Counted from the first letter of the stretch, positions 1 through 8,900 are shown. The stretch is 48,089 bases of DNA from Bacteroidales bacterium UBA5281 (GCA_002410555.1 DHSR01000034.1:1-48089); one strand, 5' to 3'. The notes: generated by a model not told the origin, from the letters alone. Made by a program: numbers and translations.

Positions 1-103
1 CAATCTGCAATCAATACTTGCGTGTCTCTGCGTCATTGCGTCATTGCGTGATTCTGTAATCTGCAATCCGAAGCGGAGCTCGCCGAAGATAAATCCGCAA
101 TTA
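1..103. repeat. Intergenic repeat-rich end, 3' of the Wzi-like gene
   Basis: This stretch has no gene. It holds a short tandem (CATTGCGT repeated near 34-48) and, at 72-101, a 30-bp sequence beginning AGCGGAGCTC that recurs at 21771-21800 with 27 of 30 identical bases. In both places the repeat lies just beyond the stop codon of a minus-strand gene. This suggests a dispersed 3'-end repeat. No function can be read from it. Confidence 0.5.
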
Positions 104-1777
104 TCAAAACCCCATTTGAAAACCGATGTTCCATGTATTGTTTTTATCCTGATACAAATCGGGAGTATAAATATTGAGATATTGCTGCGCTGAAATCCCA
201 TCTACATCGAACCCTTCTATATTGCTGATGGTAAAGCCTGCAAATACTGAAATATTGTTCCAAAGCATATAACGTACATCAATTGCGGTGGTTTGGTTAC
301 GCCAGGTTACTGTTTCCATAAATGGATGTTCATCCACCGGAACTGCTCCATCCAGATCATAAGCATAATTGTTGCCATGCTCAGCAAGAGTAAAAGTAAT
401 GGAAGCATACAAATCAGCTATTGGACGCCAGGAAAGGGATGCATAAATCTCCTGCGAGTTATCTCGCAGGTAATGGCCCAGATTGTAATCATTGGTTGCA
501 AAGGTGAGGGTTTCTACGCGGTGCTGATAGGTGATGGGACTACTGCGGGTATATTCGCACCTTAAGGTAAGGTTGTTAAATGGCCATCCCGCAAGGGAAC
601 CACCTATTTTAATACTTGCAAAATTGTGCCGCCTGGCATCGCCTATCCTCGAAATGCTGAATTCATCAATGTAAACCGAAGTGAACAGATGCAAATGTTT
701 GATTTGTCTGCTGCTGATATTCAGAAACATCTGTGAATTTTGATTATCAATACCATGAGTAAGGGTATGATCAATAGACTTGAAAAACATAAACGGGATG
801 AGGTAGGCCGGTTGTACATTGTCGTCACTATAAACCACAGAGTTGCCAACCGAAAAGTTCAATTTCTTCCAGGGCCTGAATGTAAATACATTGGCTGCAA
901 TATATTTCGGACGGAAAACTGCGCGATATCGTTCCGGTTCAGAATAATAGCTTCTGGCACTGTCAATTACTTCACTTACAAGCCAGCCATGATGATAAGT
1001 GAATGAGAACCATTCAGCCGGATCCAGTTGCAGTTTGATCATGGCATACGAAGGTGTTCTTCCCGACAATATATTGGATCCATGATAGTTATCACCCCAC
1101 TGCAGATGATCTTTACTAAAACTCAGACAGCCCCACTTCCATGTCCAGGCAATGCCGCCGCGCATTTCGCTGTAGTCGCCACCGCTGCGGCCCTGAACGC
1201 CAATCTTATAGTTTCCGCCTTCATCGGTTGTGAAATAGCCGGGCAATGACAACACCTGATTGGTTTGGAAGTTGTCGCGCAGGCTGGCCCACACCGACCA
1301 CTGATCCCCGATATAAGCCTGCATGGCAAGCCCGCCATAGGTATGGCGCACCTCTCCCCTGCTGTTGCTGATAAAGTTGGCCCCATAAACCGGTTCCAGC
1401 CTCACCCTAAACAAAGAATCCTGATAGGTAAACACGGGGGGTAACAGGGAAACCTGGGTTTTCTGTCCTGGTTTGGTAAGGTTTACTAACCCACGGTGTT
1501 GTACGCCAGCTTCGAGAAAATAGTCTTTTAGCATCCGGTCAACTTCACCCCGCTGAGCACCGGAAAGTTTATCAGATTGCCGGGCCTGCATGAGTTTGCC
1601 CGCTATACTATCACGGCTATAGGGCTTTACGGCCGAATTCAATTCTACAATGCCCTGAGTTGCCAGTTCATCCAGCAATAGATAAATATTCTTATTTGAC
1701 GGATGTTCAGGTAAGTGTTGCGCTGTAACCGATATGCCACCAATGAGTATAAGAGCTATGAGTAAATATTTGATCAT
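104..1777 (-). CDS. Wzi-family (capsule assembly-like) outer-membrane beta-barrel protein
   Basis: Likely an outer-membrane barrel of the capsule-assembly Wzi family as it occurs in Bacteroidota, where it is thought to act at the cell surface in polysaccharide attachment or export. The 557-residue product starts with a signal peptide (hydrophobic residues 3-19, cleavage near AQ at 19-20). A helical, charged N-terminal part covers about residues 25-90. Alternating aromatic and polar strands then run to an aromatic C-terminus (WNIGFQMGF) typical of barrels. Blocks such as WTWKWG, LQWGDNYHGS and SYAMIKLQL near residues 210-250 resemble the family core. No capsule genes are adjacent, so a capsule role is inference from the family only. 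The next gene is on the same strand but lies beyond a terminator, so this is probably transcribed alone. Confidence 0.72.
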   Translation of the reverse strand: MIKYLLIALILIGGISVTAQHLPEHPSNKNIYLLLDELATQGIVELNSAVKPYSRDSIAGKLMQARQSDKLSGAQRGEVDRMLKDYFLEAGVQHRGLVNLTKPGQKTQVSLLPPVFTYQDSLFRVRLEPVYGANFISNSRGEVRHTYGGLAMQAYIGDQWSVWASLRDNFQTNQVLSLPGYFTTDEGGNYKIGVQGRSGGDYSEMRGGIAWTWKWGCLSFSKDHLQWGDNYHGSNILSGRTPSYAMIKLQLDPAEWFSFTYHHGWLVSEVIDSARSYYSEPERYRAVFRPKYIAANVFTFRPWKKLNFSVGNSVVYSDDNVQPAYLIPFMFFKSIDHTLTHGIDNQNSQMFLNISSRQIKHLHLFTSVYIDEFSISRIGDARRHNFASIKIGGSLAGWPFNNLTLRCEYTRSSPITYQHRVETLTFATNDYNLGHYLRDNSQEIYASLSWRPIADLYASITFTLAEHGNNYAYDLDGAVPVDEHPFMETVTWRNQTTAIDVRYMLWNNISVFAGFTISNIEGFDVDGISAQQYLNIYTPDLYQDKNNTWNIGFQMGF

Positions 1778-2007
1778 GCTTTATAATGTTTAATTTTAGG
1801 CGAAACAATATTACTGCTTTTTTCAACAGGCATGATGATTCAATCCAGACAAATGATTTTCGATTTCCTAAGTCTTTATTTAACAGGAGCAAAACACGGA
1901 TTGGCAACATAATGAAAGCTTTTACAACTCCAATGTATGTAAATTGAATGAGGTCAGCAAAGATGTAATGATTGCCGTGCAACTGGTAACAGATTTAAAA
2001 AGTTAAC

Positions 2008-2045
2008 AAAAAGGCCAACCATTCTTTCAAACAGTTGGCCTTTTT
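2008..2045. terminator. Strong bidirectional intrinsic terminator
   Basis: A perfect inverted repeat, GGCCAAC and GTTGGCC, separated by 14 bases, is flanked by five A residues on one side and five T residues on the other. Both strands would therefore form a GC-rich hairpin followed by a U run. It lies 23 bp after the stop of the minus-strand peptidase gene, which it most likely terminates, and upstream of the Wzi-like gene. Confidence 0.9.
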
Positions 2046-2067
2046 GCGACAATTTCTTTTGACAATC

Positions 2068-4125
2068 TTACTTACTCAACTTCCCCAGTGCTTCTTCTGC
2101 AGCTTTTAAGGTTGGTTGAGTAGAGATTTCACTGCCCACGGCACCCTTCATCCAGATTTGCGGTATAAGTCGCCCCTGGGTGTACATGCGGTTAAACTCA
2201 GCGGCCAGTGGTTTGCCTTTTACCTGTTGCGAAACCTGGAATTCAATCAGGTGACCCATGGGGTAATTTGACAGGTAAAGCGGGTTATCAATCATGTGTG
2301 AGTAAATGGCCAGAATGGGTTCGTCCTTCCCGCCAAGGATACCGGCATAATAACTGTTCCAAACTTCCCTGGCAGCACTGATTACCGCCTCCTTTAGCTG
2401 GGCGGGGGTGGCATCAGGATTGGCATACATCCATTTCCACACCTTCATATCTACCAGCGAAACGCCCATTATTTCGTAGGATGACCAGAAATTGTCCAAT
2501 GCCATCATGTATTCCTTGTCGGGATCAGCATTTTTAAGCCCGAGCAGCTCCAGGTCACGGTTCTGGAACAGGAAGGCTACCGCTTCGGTAAAGGCCGTGT
2601 TGGGAACACCCTGAAGCATATAATAATCCACATCATTCATGGTAACTGTTTGCTCTACATTATGACCAAACTCATGCACCGCGATGTTGTAGCCTTTGTA
2701 ATCCATACCATTTTCGCCAATGCGGGTGCGCAGGTGAGCCAGATCATTGCGCATTTCGGCACCCCAGGCGTGGCCTGAACCCCGGGCGGCATCCACCGTT
2801 ACTAAGGAGGAAATGCGGGTGGCATCATCATAGCTCCAGCCCAGTTTGGTGAGTATATTTGGCAGGTCAGCTTCAAATGCTTTAGCATTGGGATACCTTA
2901 GTGAGGTCATGGCCGTTAATTGTTCTTCAGGTATGCCACCCCGCGATTTAAATCCATTATACCAGATGTCGAAAGGCTCCAGTTCCCGTCCAAGCTGTGT
3001 GCTGATGTATTTTGCCACTTCTTTCACCTGGGGAGAGGAAACAAACTCAATAAACAAACGTTCCACATCTTCCTGGGGTATTTCCATGGCACCTTCAAAA
3101 GCACGATCAATATAGGTAGGCAGGTGCGGACTGTAAGCATCAATAGACTTCATTACTTTAAAGTTGTCAAGGAGAACTTTATAACGCGTATCAGGCTCCG
3201 GATTCCCGGCAGATTCCTGTCCGTTCGTATAAATTTTATTGGTTTCCGGATTCCAGGCATATTCATCTCTATTGATCACCTGTTGTGGAATACTTTGATC
3301 AATGATGCGCTTCATTACATTATAAATCATACGTTGCTTTTCCAGGCCATGGTCACCGGCATAATTTGATTTCAATTCATCGCGCAGCCCCCAGTGGGTA
3401 ATCAATTTCATATCTGAGGGGAACAGGGATTTGCCATCGGCATTCTGGAGCCTTCCCATGTAGATATTATAATCGGAAATGTAGGCGTCGGCTTCTGTTA
3501 AAGTTTGAGATGCTTTAAGGATGATGTGGGCCGGTACACGTGAAGTGAAACGGTCACCCATACGGGCATAAGCCCACTGCAGCCGGCTCCAGTTGTCACC
3601 CTGTGCGGTTTTCTCCTTCAGGGAATAATAGGGAAAATTCAATGCAGTAAGAAAAGCGATTTTGTTGTTGAAAAAGTCATCGTCCAGGTGGGCGGAAGCA
3701 TCATAACTGCCAAACATCATATCTACTGGCTCAATCTCGCCTCCGGTAAGATGAATCGGCTCTTTCAACTGCAGGTCAATCTTATGGAAATTGCCTCTCA
3801 GTACTTCGAAATTACGCTCTAATTTATCAAACAGGGTTTTGATAGCAGCATCTTCAGCCACGAAATTCTCTTTGCAGAACTGCTCAAAATCGGCGGTTGA
3901 GCCATCGCTTTCGCGCCATAAATCAGCTACCTGATTTACCCCCCGCTCAATGCGGAATTGATGTTTCGCCCCCAAAGAATCAGCGAGCTGCGCTATTACC
4001 TTTTCAACCACCGGTTTACCGATAAACAGGATAGAAGATTCCCCGGTGGGTTGTTCCTTTTTTGTGCCGCAACCACTGCCGGCCAGAATAATGGACACGG
4101 ACATAAGCATGAATATTTTACGCAT
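2068..4125 (-). CDS. Lipoprotein zinc metallopeptidase, M3-like (HEFGH)
   Basis: A predicted zinc-dependent peptidase exported as a lipoprotein. The 685-residue product begins with a lipobox-type signal (ILAGSGCGTKK, Cys at about 19). The zinc motif HEFGHNVE is near residue 485. A downstream TEAVAF segment near residue 512 supplies a candidate third ligand glutamate, the arrangement of gluzincins. HEFGH is characteristic of thimet-oligopeptidase-like M3 enzymes, but the flanking sequence is not a standard M3 enzyme, and the M49 motif HExxxH is absent. Specificity cannot be told. A Bacteroidota -7 box (TAGGTTTG) lies about 25 bp before the start, and a strong terminator follows, so the gene is probably monocistronic. 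Confidence 0.72.
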   Translation of the reverse strand: MRKIFMLMSVSIILAGSGCGTKKEQPTGESSILFIGKPVVEKVIAQLADSLGAKHQFRIERGVNQVADLWRESDGSTADFEQFCKENFVAEDAAIKTLFDKLERNFEVLRGNFHKIDLQLKEPIHLTGGEIEPVDMMFGSYDASAHLDDDFFNNKIAFLTALNFPYYSLKEKTAQGDNWSRLQWAYARMGDRFTSRVPAHIILKASQTLTEADAYISDYNIYMGRLQNADGKSLFPSDMKLITHWGLRDELKSNYAGDHGLEKQRMIYNVMKRIIDQSIPQQVINRDEYAWNPETNKIYTNGQESAGNPEPDTRYKVLLDNFKVMKSIDAYSPHLPTYIDRAFEGAMEIPQEDVERLFIEFVSSPQVKEVAKYISTQLGRELEPFDIWYNGFKSRGGIPEEQLTAMTSLRYPNAKAFEADLPNILTKLGWSYDDATRISSLVTVDAARGSGHAWGAEMRNDLAHLRTRIGENGMDYKGYNIAVHEFGHNVEQTVTMNDVDYYMLQGVPNTAFTEAVAFLFQNRDLELLGLKNADPDKEYMMALDNFWSSYEIMGVSLVDMKVWKWMYANPDATPAQLKEAVISAAREVWNSYYAGILGGKDEPILAIYSHMIDNPLYLSNYPMGHLIEFQVSQQVKGKPLAAEFNRMYTQGRLIPQIWMKGAVGSEISTQPTLKAAEEALGKLSK

Positions 4126-4149
4126 GATAAACTGGTTTTAAATACAGTA

Positions 4150-4157
4150 CAAACCTA
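4150..4157 (-). promoter_or_regulatory. Candidate -7 box of the peptidase gene
   Basis: On the minus strand this reads TAGGTTTG, an exact match to the Bacteroidota -7 consensus TAnnTTTG, 25 bp before the ATG. No convincing -33 TTTG at the usual spacing was found, so only the -7 half is called. Confidence 0.45.
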
Positions 4158-4265
4158 CAAAACAATTTTGACACATAGCTGCAAATTACGGGTTTTTTAA
4201 TCAACAAGCAACATCAAGCTACCTGGCTCAGGTTAGCTCATGAAAAGCATAAAATTATTATGGAT

Positions 4266-4979
4266 TTACTCCCTGACAAAGGGAACAAACCGCACTGGCA
4301 GCAAATTCTGACGGACCATTTTATTGCCTTTTCGGGTAGCATATACCAAAGTTTGTAATCCGCCCGGTCTTCCCAACGGAATCACAATCACACCACCCTG
4401 TTTAAGTTGTTCAATAAGTGGAGGCGGGATTTCTTCGGCAGCAGCGGTAACGATTATGGCATCATAGGGCGCATGCTCCGGCCAACCTGCAAAGCCATCC
4501 CCGGTTTTTACTTTCACATTCTTATATCCCAATCTGGTAAGCAATGCGGCAGACCTTTTGGCAAGAGGCTCTACAATTTCAATGGTGTAAACGCTATCCA
4601 CAATCTCGGCCAGCACCGCCGCCTGATACCCTGATCCCGTACCAATTTCCAATACCCTCATGCCCGGCGAAGGAGATATGCTTTGTGTCATAAATGCCAC
4701 CATGTATGGCTGTGAAATGGTTTGTTCAAATCCGATAGGTAATGGATTGTCTCTGTAAGCTGATTTCTGTAAATTTTCCGGCACAAACAGATGACGCGGA
4801 ACTTTCCCCATAGCTACCAGAGTAGCTTTATGAGTAATATCACGACTGGCAAGCTGCTCCTTAACCATACGCTGGCGGGCAGCGGCATAGTCCTCCTGAC
4901 TATAAAGCTTATTGTACATACCACCAAAAGTTAAACCCATCATGATAACAATACAGACGGATGTATATCTTAAAAACAT
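4266..4979 (-). CDS. pcm: Protein-L-isoaspartate O-methyltransferase
   Basis: Transfers a methyl group from S-adenosylmethionine to isoaspartyl residues in damaged proteins, starting their repair. The 237-residue product has the family's SAM-binding motif VLEIGTGSGYQAAVLAE near residue 108. It also has the N-terminal block MVKEQLASRDI, the substrate loop PLPIGFEQTISQPYMVAFM and the later strand YDAIIVTAAAEEIP. An N-terminal hydrophobic stretch of about 20 residues precedes the enzyme, so this copy may be exported or membrane anchored, which is common in Bacteroidota. A full promoter lies upstream, and the gene appears to be transcribed alone. Confidence 0.93.
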   Translation of the reverse strand: MFLRYTSVCIVIMMGLTFGGMYNKLYSQEDYAAARQRMVKEQLASRDITHKATLVAMGKVPRHLFVPENLQKSAYRDNPLPIGFEQTISQPYMVAFMTQSISPSPGMRVLEIGTGSGYQAAVLAEIVDSVYTIEIVEPLAKRSAALLTRLGYKNVKVKTGDGFAGWPEHAPYDAIIVTAAAEEIPPPLIEQLKQGGVIVIPLGRPGGLQTLVYATRKGNKMVRQNLLPVRFVPFVRE

Positions 4980-5002
4980 ATGCTGTAGATTTGATTAATG
5001 GC

Positions 5003-5034
5003 TAAAGATAATACAAATTAAACCGTTACGCAAA
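5003..5034 (-). promoter_or_regulatory. Promoter of pcm
   Basis: On the minus strand TTTG (5031-5034) is followed after 20 bases by TATCTTTA (5003-5010), one mismatch from TAnnTTTG. The box ends 23 bp before the pcm start codon. Confidence 0.55.
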
Positions 5035-5557
5035 TCGTTCATAAGTAAATTTCTTCTCTCAATGGTTTGATTCGGTTAATAAATCTCTCTATATACACAA
5101 TAAATAATGAGTGACGGTATAAAAAGGTGAAAAAATATCACAAAAATGGTCAGTAAAATTTGATTAAAAAACCCTTTGTCAGATTAGAATATTGGGTGAG
5201 ACCCAAACAAACAGTGCATTAAACCCTTTCCGGGGCGAAGAAAAAATTATTCCAAATGGCTATTGAGGATCAACTCAATTGTCAATAGTGACCGATTAAA
5301 AGTCTTATAATTGAATGAGATTCTTCACTTCACTTCGCTACGTTCTGAATGACAGGTATTTGTATTATAGTAAGGGAGAGCATTAGAGCTTGGAGATAAC
5401 TGCCTTTCTCCCATCTCCAATCCTCCAGAACCGCCGTATGGCACTGTCACAGAACAAAGCAAAGAATCTTTTATCGTTCTCCGGTCACTACCGCTCAATT
5501 ATATAAAGTTGATTACTAAGGACTTAAGAATATTATTCTAAATAAATTATAAAAAAC
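5035..5557. other. Intergenic region without a recognisable gene
   Basis: AT-rich divergent region between pcm (minus) and the DUF2141 gene (plus). No coding frame of note was seen on either strand. It contains the short dispersed element at 5317-5354 and ends at the promoter and operator for the DUF2141 gene. Confidence 0.5.
5317..5354. repeat. Dispersed intergenic element ending CTGAATGACAG
   Basis: The segment starts GAGATTCTTCACTT and ends TTCTGAATGACAGG. The CTGAATGACAG end recurs at 44647-44657 and, inverted, as CTGTCATTCGG at about 44744-44754. I recognise this type of sequence as a common intergenic element in Bacteroidota genomes; its function is not known to me. Confidence 0.4.
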
Positions 5558-5609
5558 TTGATTTTAACCTACAAAAAAAACTACTTTTGCATAGTGAATG
5601 CTCACTAAC
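5558..5609 (+). promoter_or_regulatory. Promoter with TetR-type operator A, upstream of the DUF2141 gene
   Basis: TTG (5558-5560) is followed after 21 bases by the -7 box TACTTTTG (5582-5589). The 20-bp palindrome CATAGTGAATGCTCACTAAC occupies 5590-5609, where transcription would start. Its halves (CATAGTGA and GTTAGTGA read outside-in) match two other sites in the window. A repressor bound here would block the promoter. The predicted leader to the ATG at 5806 is about 200 bases. Confidence 0.65.
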
Positions 5610-5805
5610 TTTCCGTCTCTTGATTTCGCAAGCAAAACTGTAATCCTATTTCTGATTGTCGAATAGTGCAATTCGGGGGTATGGTAATACAAAGCATGAT
5701 GAAAAGCCATTTTTTCAGGGAGCCACCTATCCTGATTTTACCTCATCAGCGTATCCGCTTCGAATTGACTCAAAGAAAAACTCAATACTTTTAAAACAAA
5801 CAAAT

Positions 5806-6255
5806 ATGAAAAAATCAATGCTCATTCTTCAACTGTCGCTCGCCTTATTGCTATTTTCCTCATATCAGCAAAAAGAAGCACCGACGTTTCAGCTAAAGGT
5901 AAAGGTTAATGATTTGAGAAACTCCAAGGGCGAGGTACTCTTTGTTTTATATAACCGTTCAGATGCTTTCCCGGAGGAAACATATGCAAAATATTACCGA
6001 AAGCTCAGTGCAAAGATTGTCAGGGGATCGTCCGAAGTAATTTTTGAGCACCTTCCGGCAGGGAAATATGCCATTAATGTCTTACATGATGAAGACGCTA
6101 ACGGAAGGATAAGAAAAGGCTTGATTCTTCCAAAAGAAGGCATAGGATTTTCAAATTATGGTTCGATTGGTATTTCCAATAGACCCAACTTTCAAAAAGC
6201 ATCATTTGAACTGAAGGAAAACACAGAAATAAACGTGAAAATGATCTACTTTTAG
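5806..6255 (+). CDS. DUF2141 family secreted protein
   Basis: A 149-residue protein of the DUF2141 family, small exported proteins of unknown function. It starts with a signal peptide (MKKSMLILQLSLALLLFSSY). The family features are present: VKVNDLRNSKGEVLFVLYN near residues 30-50, the glycine and aspartate block GKYAINVLHDEDANGRIRKG near 85-105, and FSNYGSIG. The frame is open upstream to a TTG at 5656, but that extension shows no signal or homology, so the ATG before the signal peptide was chosen. Regulation is suggested by operator A, the same palindrome found before the cupin-TetR pair and the RND operon. A link to envelope stress or lipid change is inference only. Confidence 0.8.
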   Translation: MKKSMLILQLSLALLLFSSYQQKEAPTFQLKVKVNDLRNSKGEVLFVLYNRSDAFPEETYAKYYRKLSAKIVRGSSEVIFEHLPAGKYAINVLHDEDANGRIRKGLILPKEGIGFSNYGSIGISNRPNFQKASFELKENTEINVKMIYF

Positions 6256-6380
6256 AATGTTAAAAGTTGATGCATTCTTCACCTGATCGATGAAAATGAA
6301 TATTTTAGACAAAAATCACTTGCCCGAAATTTCTTTTCTGATTTTTTTTATCAGTTTAAATGATTATTTATTCAAAAAAC

Positions 6381-6430
6381 TTTGATTTAAAATAAATTTT
6401 ATGTATCTTTGTAAGCGAATACTCACTTAC
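6381..6430 (+). promoter_or_regulatory. Promoter with TetR-type operator B, upstream of cupin-TetR
   Basis: TTTG (6381-6384), 19 bases, TATCTTTG (6404-6411) is a near-ideal Bacteroidota promoter. The 20-bp palindrome GTAAGCGAATACTCACTTAC (6411-6430) starts at the last base of the -7 box. The inferred repressor is the TetR protein encoded by the second gene of this transcript, giving autoregulation. The promoter also shows that an in-frame ATG at 6401 cannot be the cupin start, because it lies upstream of the -7 box. Confidence 0.75.
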
Positions 6431-6457
6431 ATTTTTAATCTCTTAATTTTTGATTGC

Positions 6458-6796
6458 ATGAAGATTACAAAATACCATGAACAGCCAATTAAAGACACGC
6501 CGCACAAAGTGGATGTTCGTCAAATGTACAATCAGGATTCTGCTCAGGCCATGCTTATGGCGTTAAAGCCGGGCGAAAGTCTGAAACCACACAAAACCCC
6601 GGTGGATGTATTTTTCTTTATTCTGGAGGGTACCCCTACCATTCATATAGGCGAAGAAAGTGAAGTTTGCATCCCGGACTCACTGATTGAAAGCCCGGCA
6701 AACATAGTGCACTACATCAGCAACGAATCGGCAGCTCTGGCCCGCATCCTGGTAGTTAAAGCACCCCGGCCGGTACATACGACCCGCGTTTTATAA
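6458..6796 (+). CDS. Small cupin-domain protein
   Basis: A 112-residue single-domain cupin. The sequence shows the cupin strands: LKPGESLKPHKTPVDVFFFILEG near residues 35-58 (an HxxPxxxFF variant of motif 1), then the glycine-containing strand IHIGEE, and IVHYISNE in motif 2. His in the first motif and His in IVH could bind a metal. The substrate is unknown. The start at 6458 was chosen because the promoter's -7 box lies at 6404-6411, downstream of the earlier ATG. It is co-transcribed with the TetR gene 43 bp downstream, so the cupin may sense or handle the ligand of that regulator; this is inference. Confidence 0.75.
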   Translation: MKITKYHEQPIKDTPHKVDVRQMYNQDSAQAMLMALKPGESLKPHKTPVDVFFFILEGTPTIHIGEESEVCIPDSLIESPANIVHYISNESAALARILVVKAPRPVHTTRVL

Positions 6797-6839
6797 CGCA
6801 TTGAGTTAAATATTTTTTTAAAAGATAAATAACCTCCCT

Positions 6840-7421
6840 ATGGAGATCACCCCACGTCAATTAGAAATTATTGAAGCCGCCGGGCGCACTCTCACCACTT
6901 CCGGCGTAAGCGGACTAACCATTAAAAACCTGGCCAAAGAGATGCATTTCTCTGAAAGTGCCATATACCGACATTTCGCAAGTAAGGAAGACATTGTGGT
7001 TACCATGCTCAATTACTTGTCGGATGATGCCGACAAACGCCTGAGTAATCTGCCGTCATCCAGATCACCTGAGGAAAAATTCATGGATATTTTCCGGGAA
7101 CAAATCCGTTTTTTCAGATTAAATCCGCATTTCGTGGTGGCTGTATTTTCGGATGGACTGATGGAAGACAACAAACGTGTAAACGAAGCCATCCTCAAAG
7201 TATTGAATGTGAAAATGAAACACCTTATGCCTGTAATTATGGAAGGCCAGCAAAAGGGTGTTTTCACAAATACCATAACCACAGATGAACTCATTCATAT
7301 AGTAATGGGCGCATTTAAACTTCAGATGTTTAAGTGGCGTATGGCAAATTTTCAATTCGATATCGTGAGAAACGGAGAAAACATGCTGCAAAGCATGCTT
7401 ACCTTAATTAAAGCAGATTGA
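6840..7421 (+). CDS. TetR/AcrR family transcriptional regulator
   Basis: A 193-residue TetR-type repressor. The N-terminal helix-turn-helix is complete: IIEAAGRTL, SGLTIKNLAKEMHFSES and the recognition helix ending AIYRHFASKEDIV (about residues 10-57). The remainder is an all-helical ligand-binding domain with an aromatic, hydrophobic C-terminal half. It is the second gene of a cupin-TetR transcript whose promoter holds operator B. Because its HTH is intact, it is the best candidate to bind all three GTWAGTGA palindromes in the window, and so to control the cupin, DUF2141 and RND efflux genes. The ligand is unknown. Confidence 0.9.
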   Translation: MEITPRQLEIIEAAGRTLTTSGVSGLTIKNLAKEMHFSESAIYRHFASKEDIVVTMLNYLSDDADKRLSNLPSSRSPEEKFMDIFREQIRFFRLNPHFVVAVFSDGLMEDNKRVNEAILKVLNVKMKHLMPVIMEGQQKGVFTNTITTDELIHIVMGAFKLQMFKWRMANFQFDIVRNGENMLQSMLTLIKAD

Positions 7422-7466
7422 ATGGGTGCAGATTGATTTCATTCTGGCATATCACACCAATAGATT

Positions 7467-7474
7467 TATTTTTG
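7467..7474 (+). promoter_or_regulatory. Candidate -7 box for the 136-residue membrane protein gene
   Basis: TATTTTTG matches TAnnTTTG and lies 35 bp before the ATG at 7510. The -33 region is weak, so the call rests on the -7 box and spacing alone. Confidence 0.4.
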
Positions 7475-7509
7475 CAACCCAAAAGTATTGAGAACTAAAA
7501 CGCGCACCT

Positions 7510-7920
7510 ATGAAAAACAGAAAAATTACATCTACTATCCTTGGGGCGCTACTGTTTGTTTTTGGATTAATTACTCTTTTTCTGAGTAGTGCTATTTTTC
7601 TCGACCTGTTTAATGTGAGGGAGCAGGAAGGCAACTACGTTTTGCTGGTTGTTTGGGCCAACTGGCTCTGCAGCCTGCTCTACCTGATAGCCGCATATGG
7701 TTTTATTAAAAGAAAACCCTGGACATTTGGCTTGCTCCTTGCCTCAACCGGTATCCTGGTGCTTGCTTTTGCCGGATTATTAATTCACATTAATTCCGGT
7801 GGACTGTATGAAACAAAAACAATAGGTGCTCTGATTTTCAGGACGGTAATTACACTTATTTTCGCCTTGCTGGCCTGGACTGGCATAAAGAAAAGAGAAA
7901 GGAAACACACAACCATATAA
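7510..7920 (+). CDS. Small four-helix membrane protein, function unknown
   Basis: A 136-residue hydrophobic protein with four likely transmembrane helices, at about residues 8-30, 44-66, 71-92 and 104-126. It has a basic N-terminus (MKNRKITS) and a lysine/arginine-rich tail (IKKRERKH). Both ends are basic, consistent with cytoplasmic termini. I recognise no family signature. It follows the TetR gene on the same strand by 88 bp but has its own candidate -7 box, so it may not belong to that operon. Confidence 0.65.
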   Translation: MKNRKITSTILGALLFVFGLITLFLSSAIFLDLFNVREQEGNYVLLVVWANWLCSLLYLIAAYGFIKRKPWTFGLLLASTGILVLAFAGLLIHINSGGLYETKTIGALIFRTVITLIFALLAWTGIKKRERKHTTI

Positions 7921-8009
7921 GTAACGAACTCATTACCAGGGGATATAGCAAGTACGACCTTGCAGCCCCCGTATTTATAAGTTTTGTTCAGAATTAATCA
8001 TTTCAGATT

Positions 8010-8900
8010 ATGAATAAGGCATTTATTCTTATCATGATCATCGCATTCTACGCGTATCCATGTAAAGCTCAGGATTCTTCATGGAAAAAACCACTGAGTC
8101 TTTCAGCCATATCGCAGGTAAATCAGGGTAACAGTTATATTACTTTTCCCACGGACATTGGCAATCTGGAACCTCTGTGGTTTGAAGCAAACCTCATCCC
8201 TAATTTCAACATCCGCAAAAGCAAAAATTCACGTGTGATGGGTGTACTGACCCCACAAATCATTTTGCGGATGTATCAGGAAGAATCTTATCCAGTGCGA
8301 ACTCCGAGTTACATGCCGCATGTTACAGTATACTACAGGCTTACCGAAAAAGAAAAATCCAGTGGTATCAGCCTTTTCGGACGATTTAAGCACCACTCCA
8401 ACGGTCAGCAAGGGAGTTTTTTTACAGACAGCCTTAAAATAAATCTGGAATCGGGAAACTTTGCAGCCAACAAGTTTGAGGGAGGAATAATCCTTTCTAA
8501 TACCAATACACGTTTTAAAGCCTTTCAATTTTTTGCTTCTTCCATAGAGATTTACCCCTGGTGTGTGGAAGAACTGGATGAGATTTACAGCAAATTCAGA
8601 TGGAACAATACCTTTTCGGTATTTAAACTACCCTTGGGGGAAGGCAACGAAAACCAGCAAAAAGCCGTCGTTTCCCTGAAAATAGAAACGTCCTGGATGT
8701 TTGGAGAAGTAAATAGCTGGAACAATTTTTCACTTGACCGGCTAAACCTGGGACTTACCATTCACTATCTCCCAAAGTTCTTTGAGGATATTGGTTTTTT
8801 TGTTCAGTATTATCATGGCCAGGATTATTATAATATTTACTTCGAACATCATCTGGATGTATTGAGGTTTGGATTGATGACAGAGAAATTGAGATTTTGA
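8010..8900 (+). CDS. Outer-membrane phospholipase A-like (OMPLA/PldA-like) beta-barrel
   Basis: A 296-residue exported barrel, close to the length of E. coli OMPLA. A signal peptide ends near residue 20 (CKA-QD). Near residue 95 the segment YPVRTPSYMPHVTVYY parallels the conserved SPFRxTNYxPE region of OMPLA. Near residue 125, FGRFKHHSNGQQG carries the HxSNG motif containing the catalytic His and Ser. The conserved SRSWNR block that supplies the catalytic Asn and a calcium-site residue in enterobacterial enzymes is not recognisable, so activity is uncertain. Repeated aromatic strands and the terminal phenylalanine support a barrel. Predicted role: hydrolysis of misplaced phospholipid in the outer leaflet. 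Confidence 0.58.
   Translation: MNKAFILIMIIAFYAYPCKAQDSSWKKPLSLSAISQVNQGNSYITFPTDIGNLEPLWFEANLIPNFNIRKSKNSRVMGVLTPQIILRMYQEESYPVRTPSYMPHVTVYYRLTEKEKSSGISLFGRFKHHSNGQQGSFFTDSLKINLESGNFAANKFEGGIILSNTNTRFKAFQFFASSIEIYPWCVEELDEIYSKFRWNNTFSVFKLPLGEGNENQQKAVVSLKIETSWMFGEVNSWNNFSLDRLNLGLTIHYLPKFFEDIGFFVQYYHGQDYYNIYFEHHLDVLRFGLMTEKLRF

Noticed and set aside
6401..6457. Upstream in-frame ATG (6401) for the cupin
   Set aside because: It lies upstream of the promoter's -7 box and would not be on the transcript; the extension also shows no homology.
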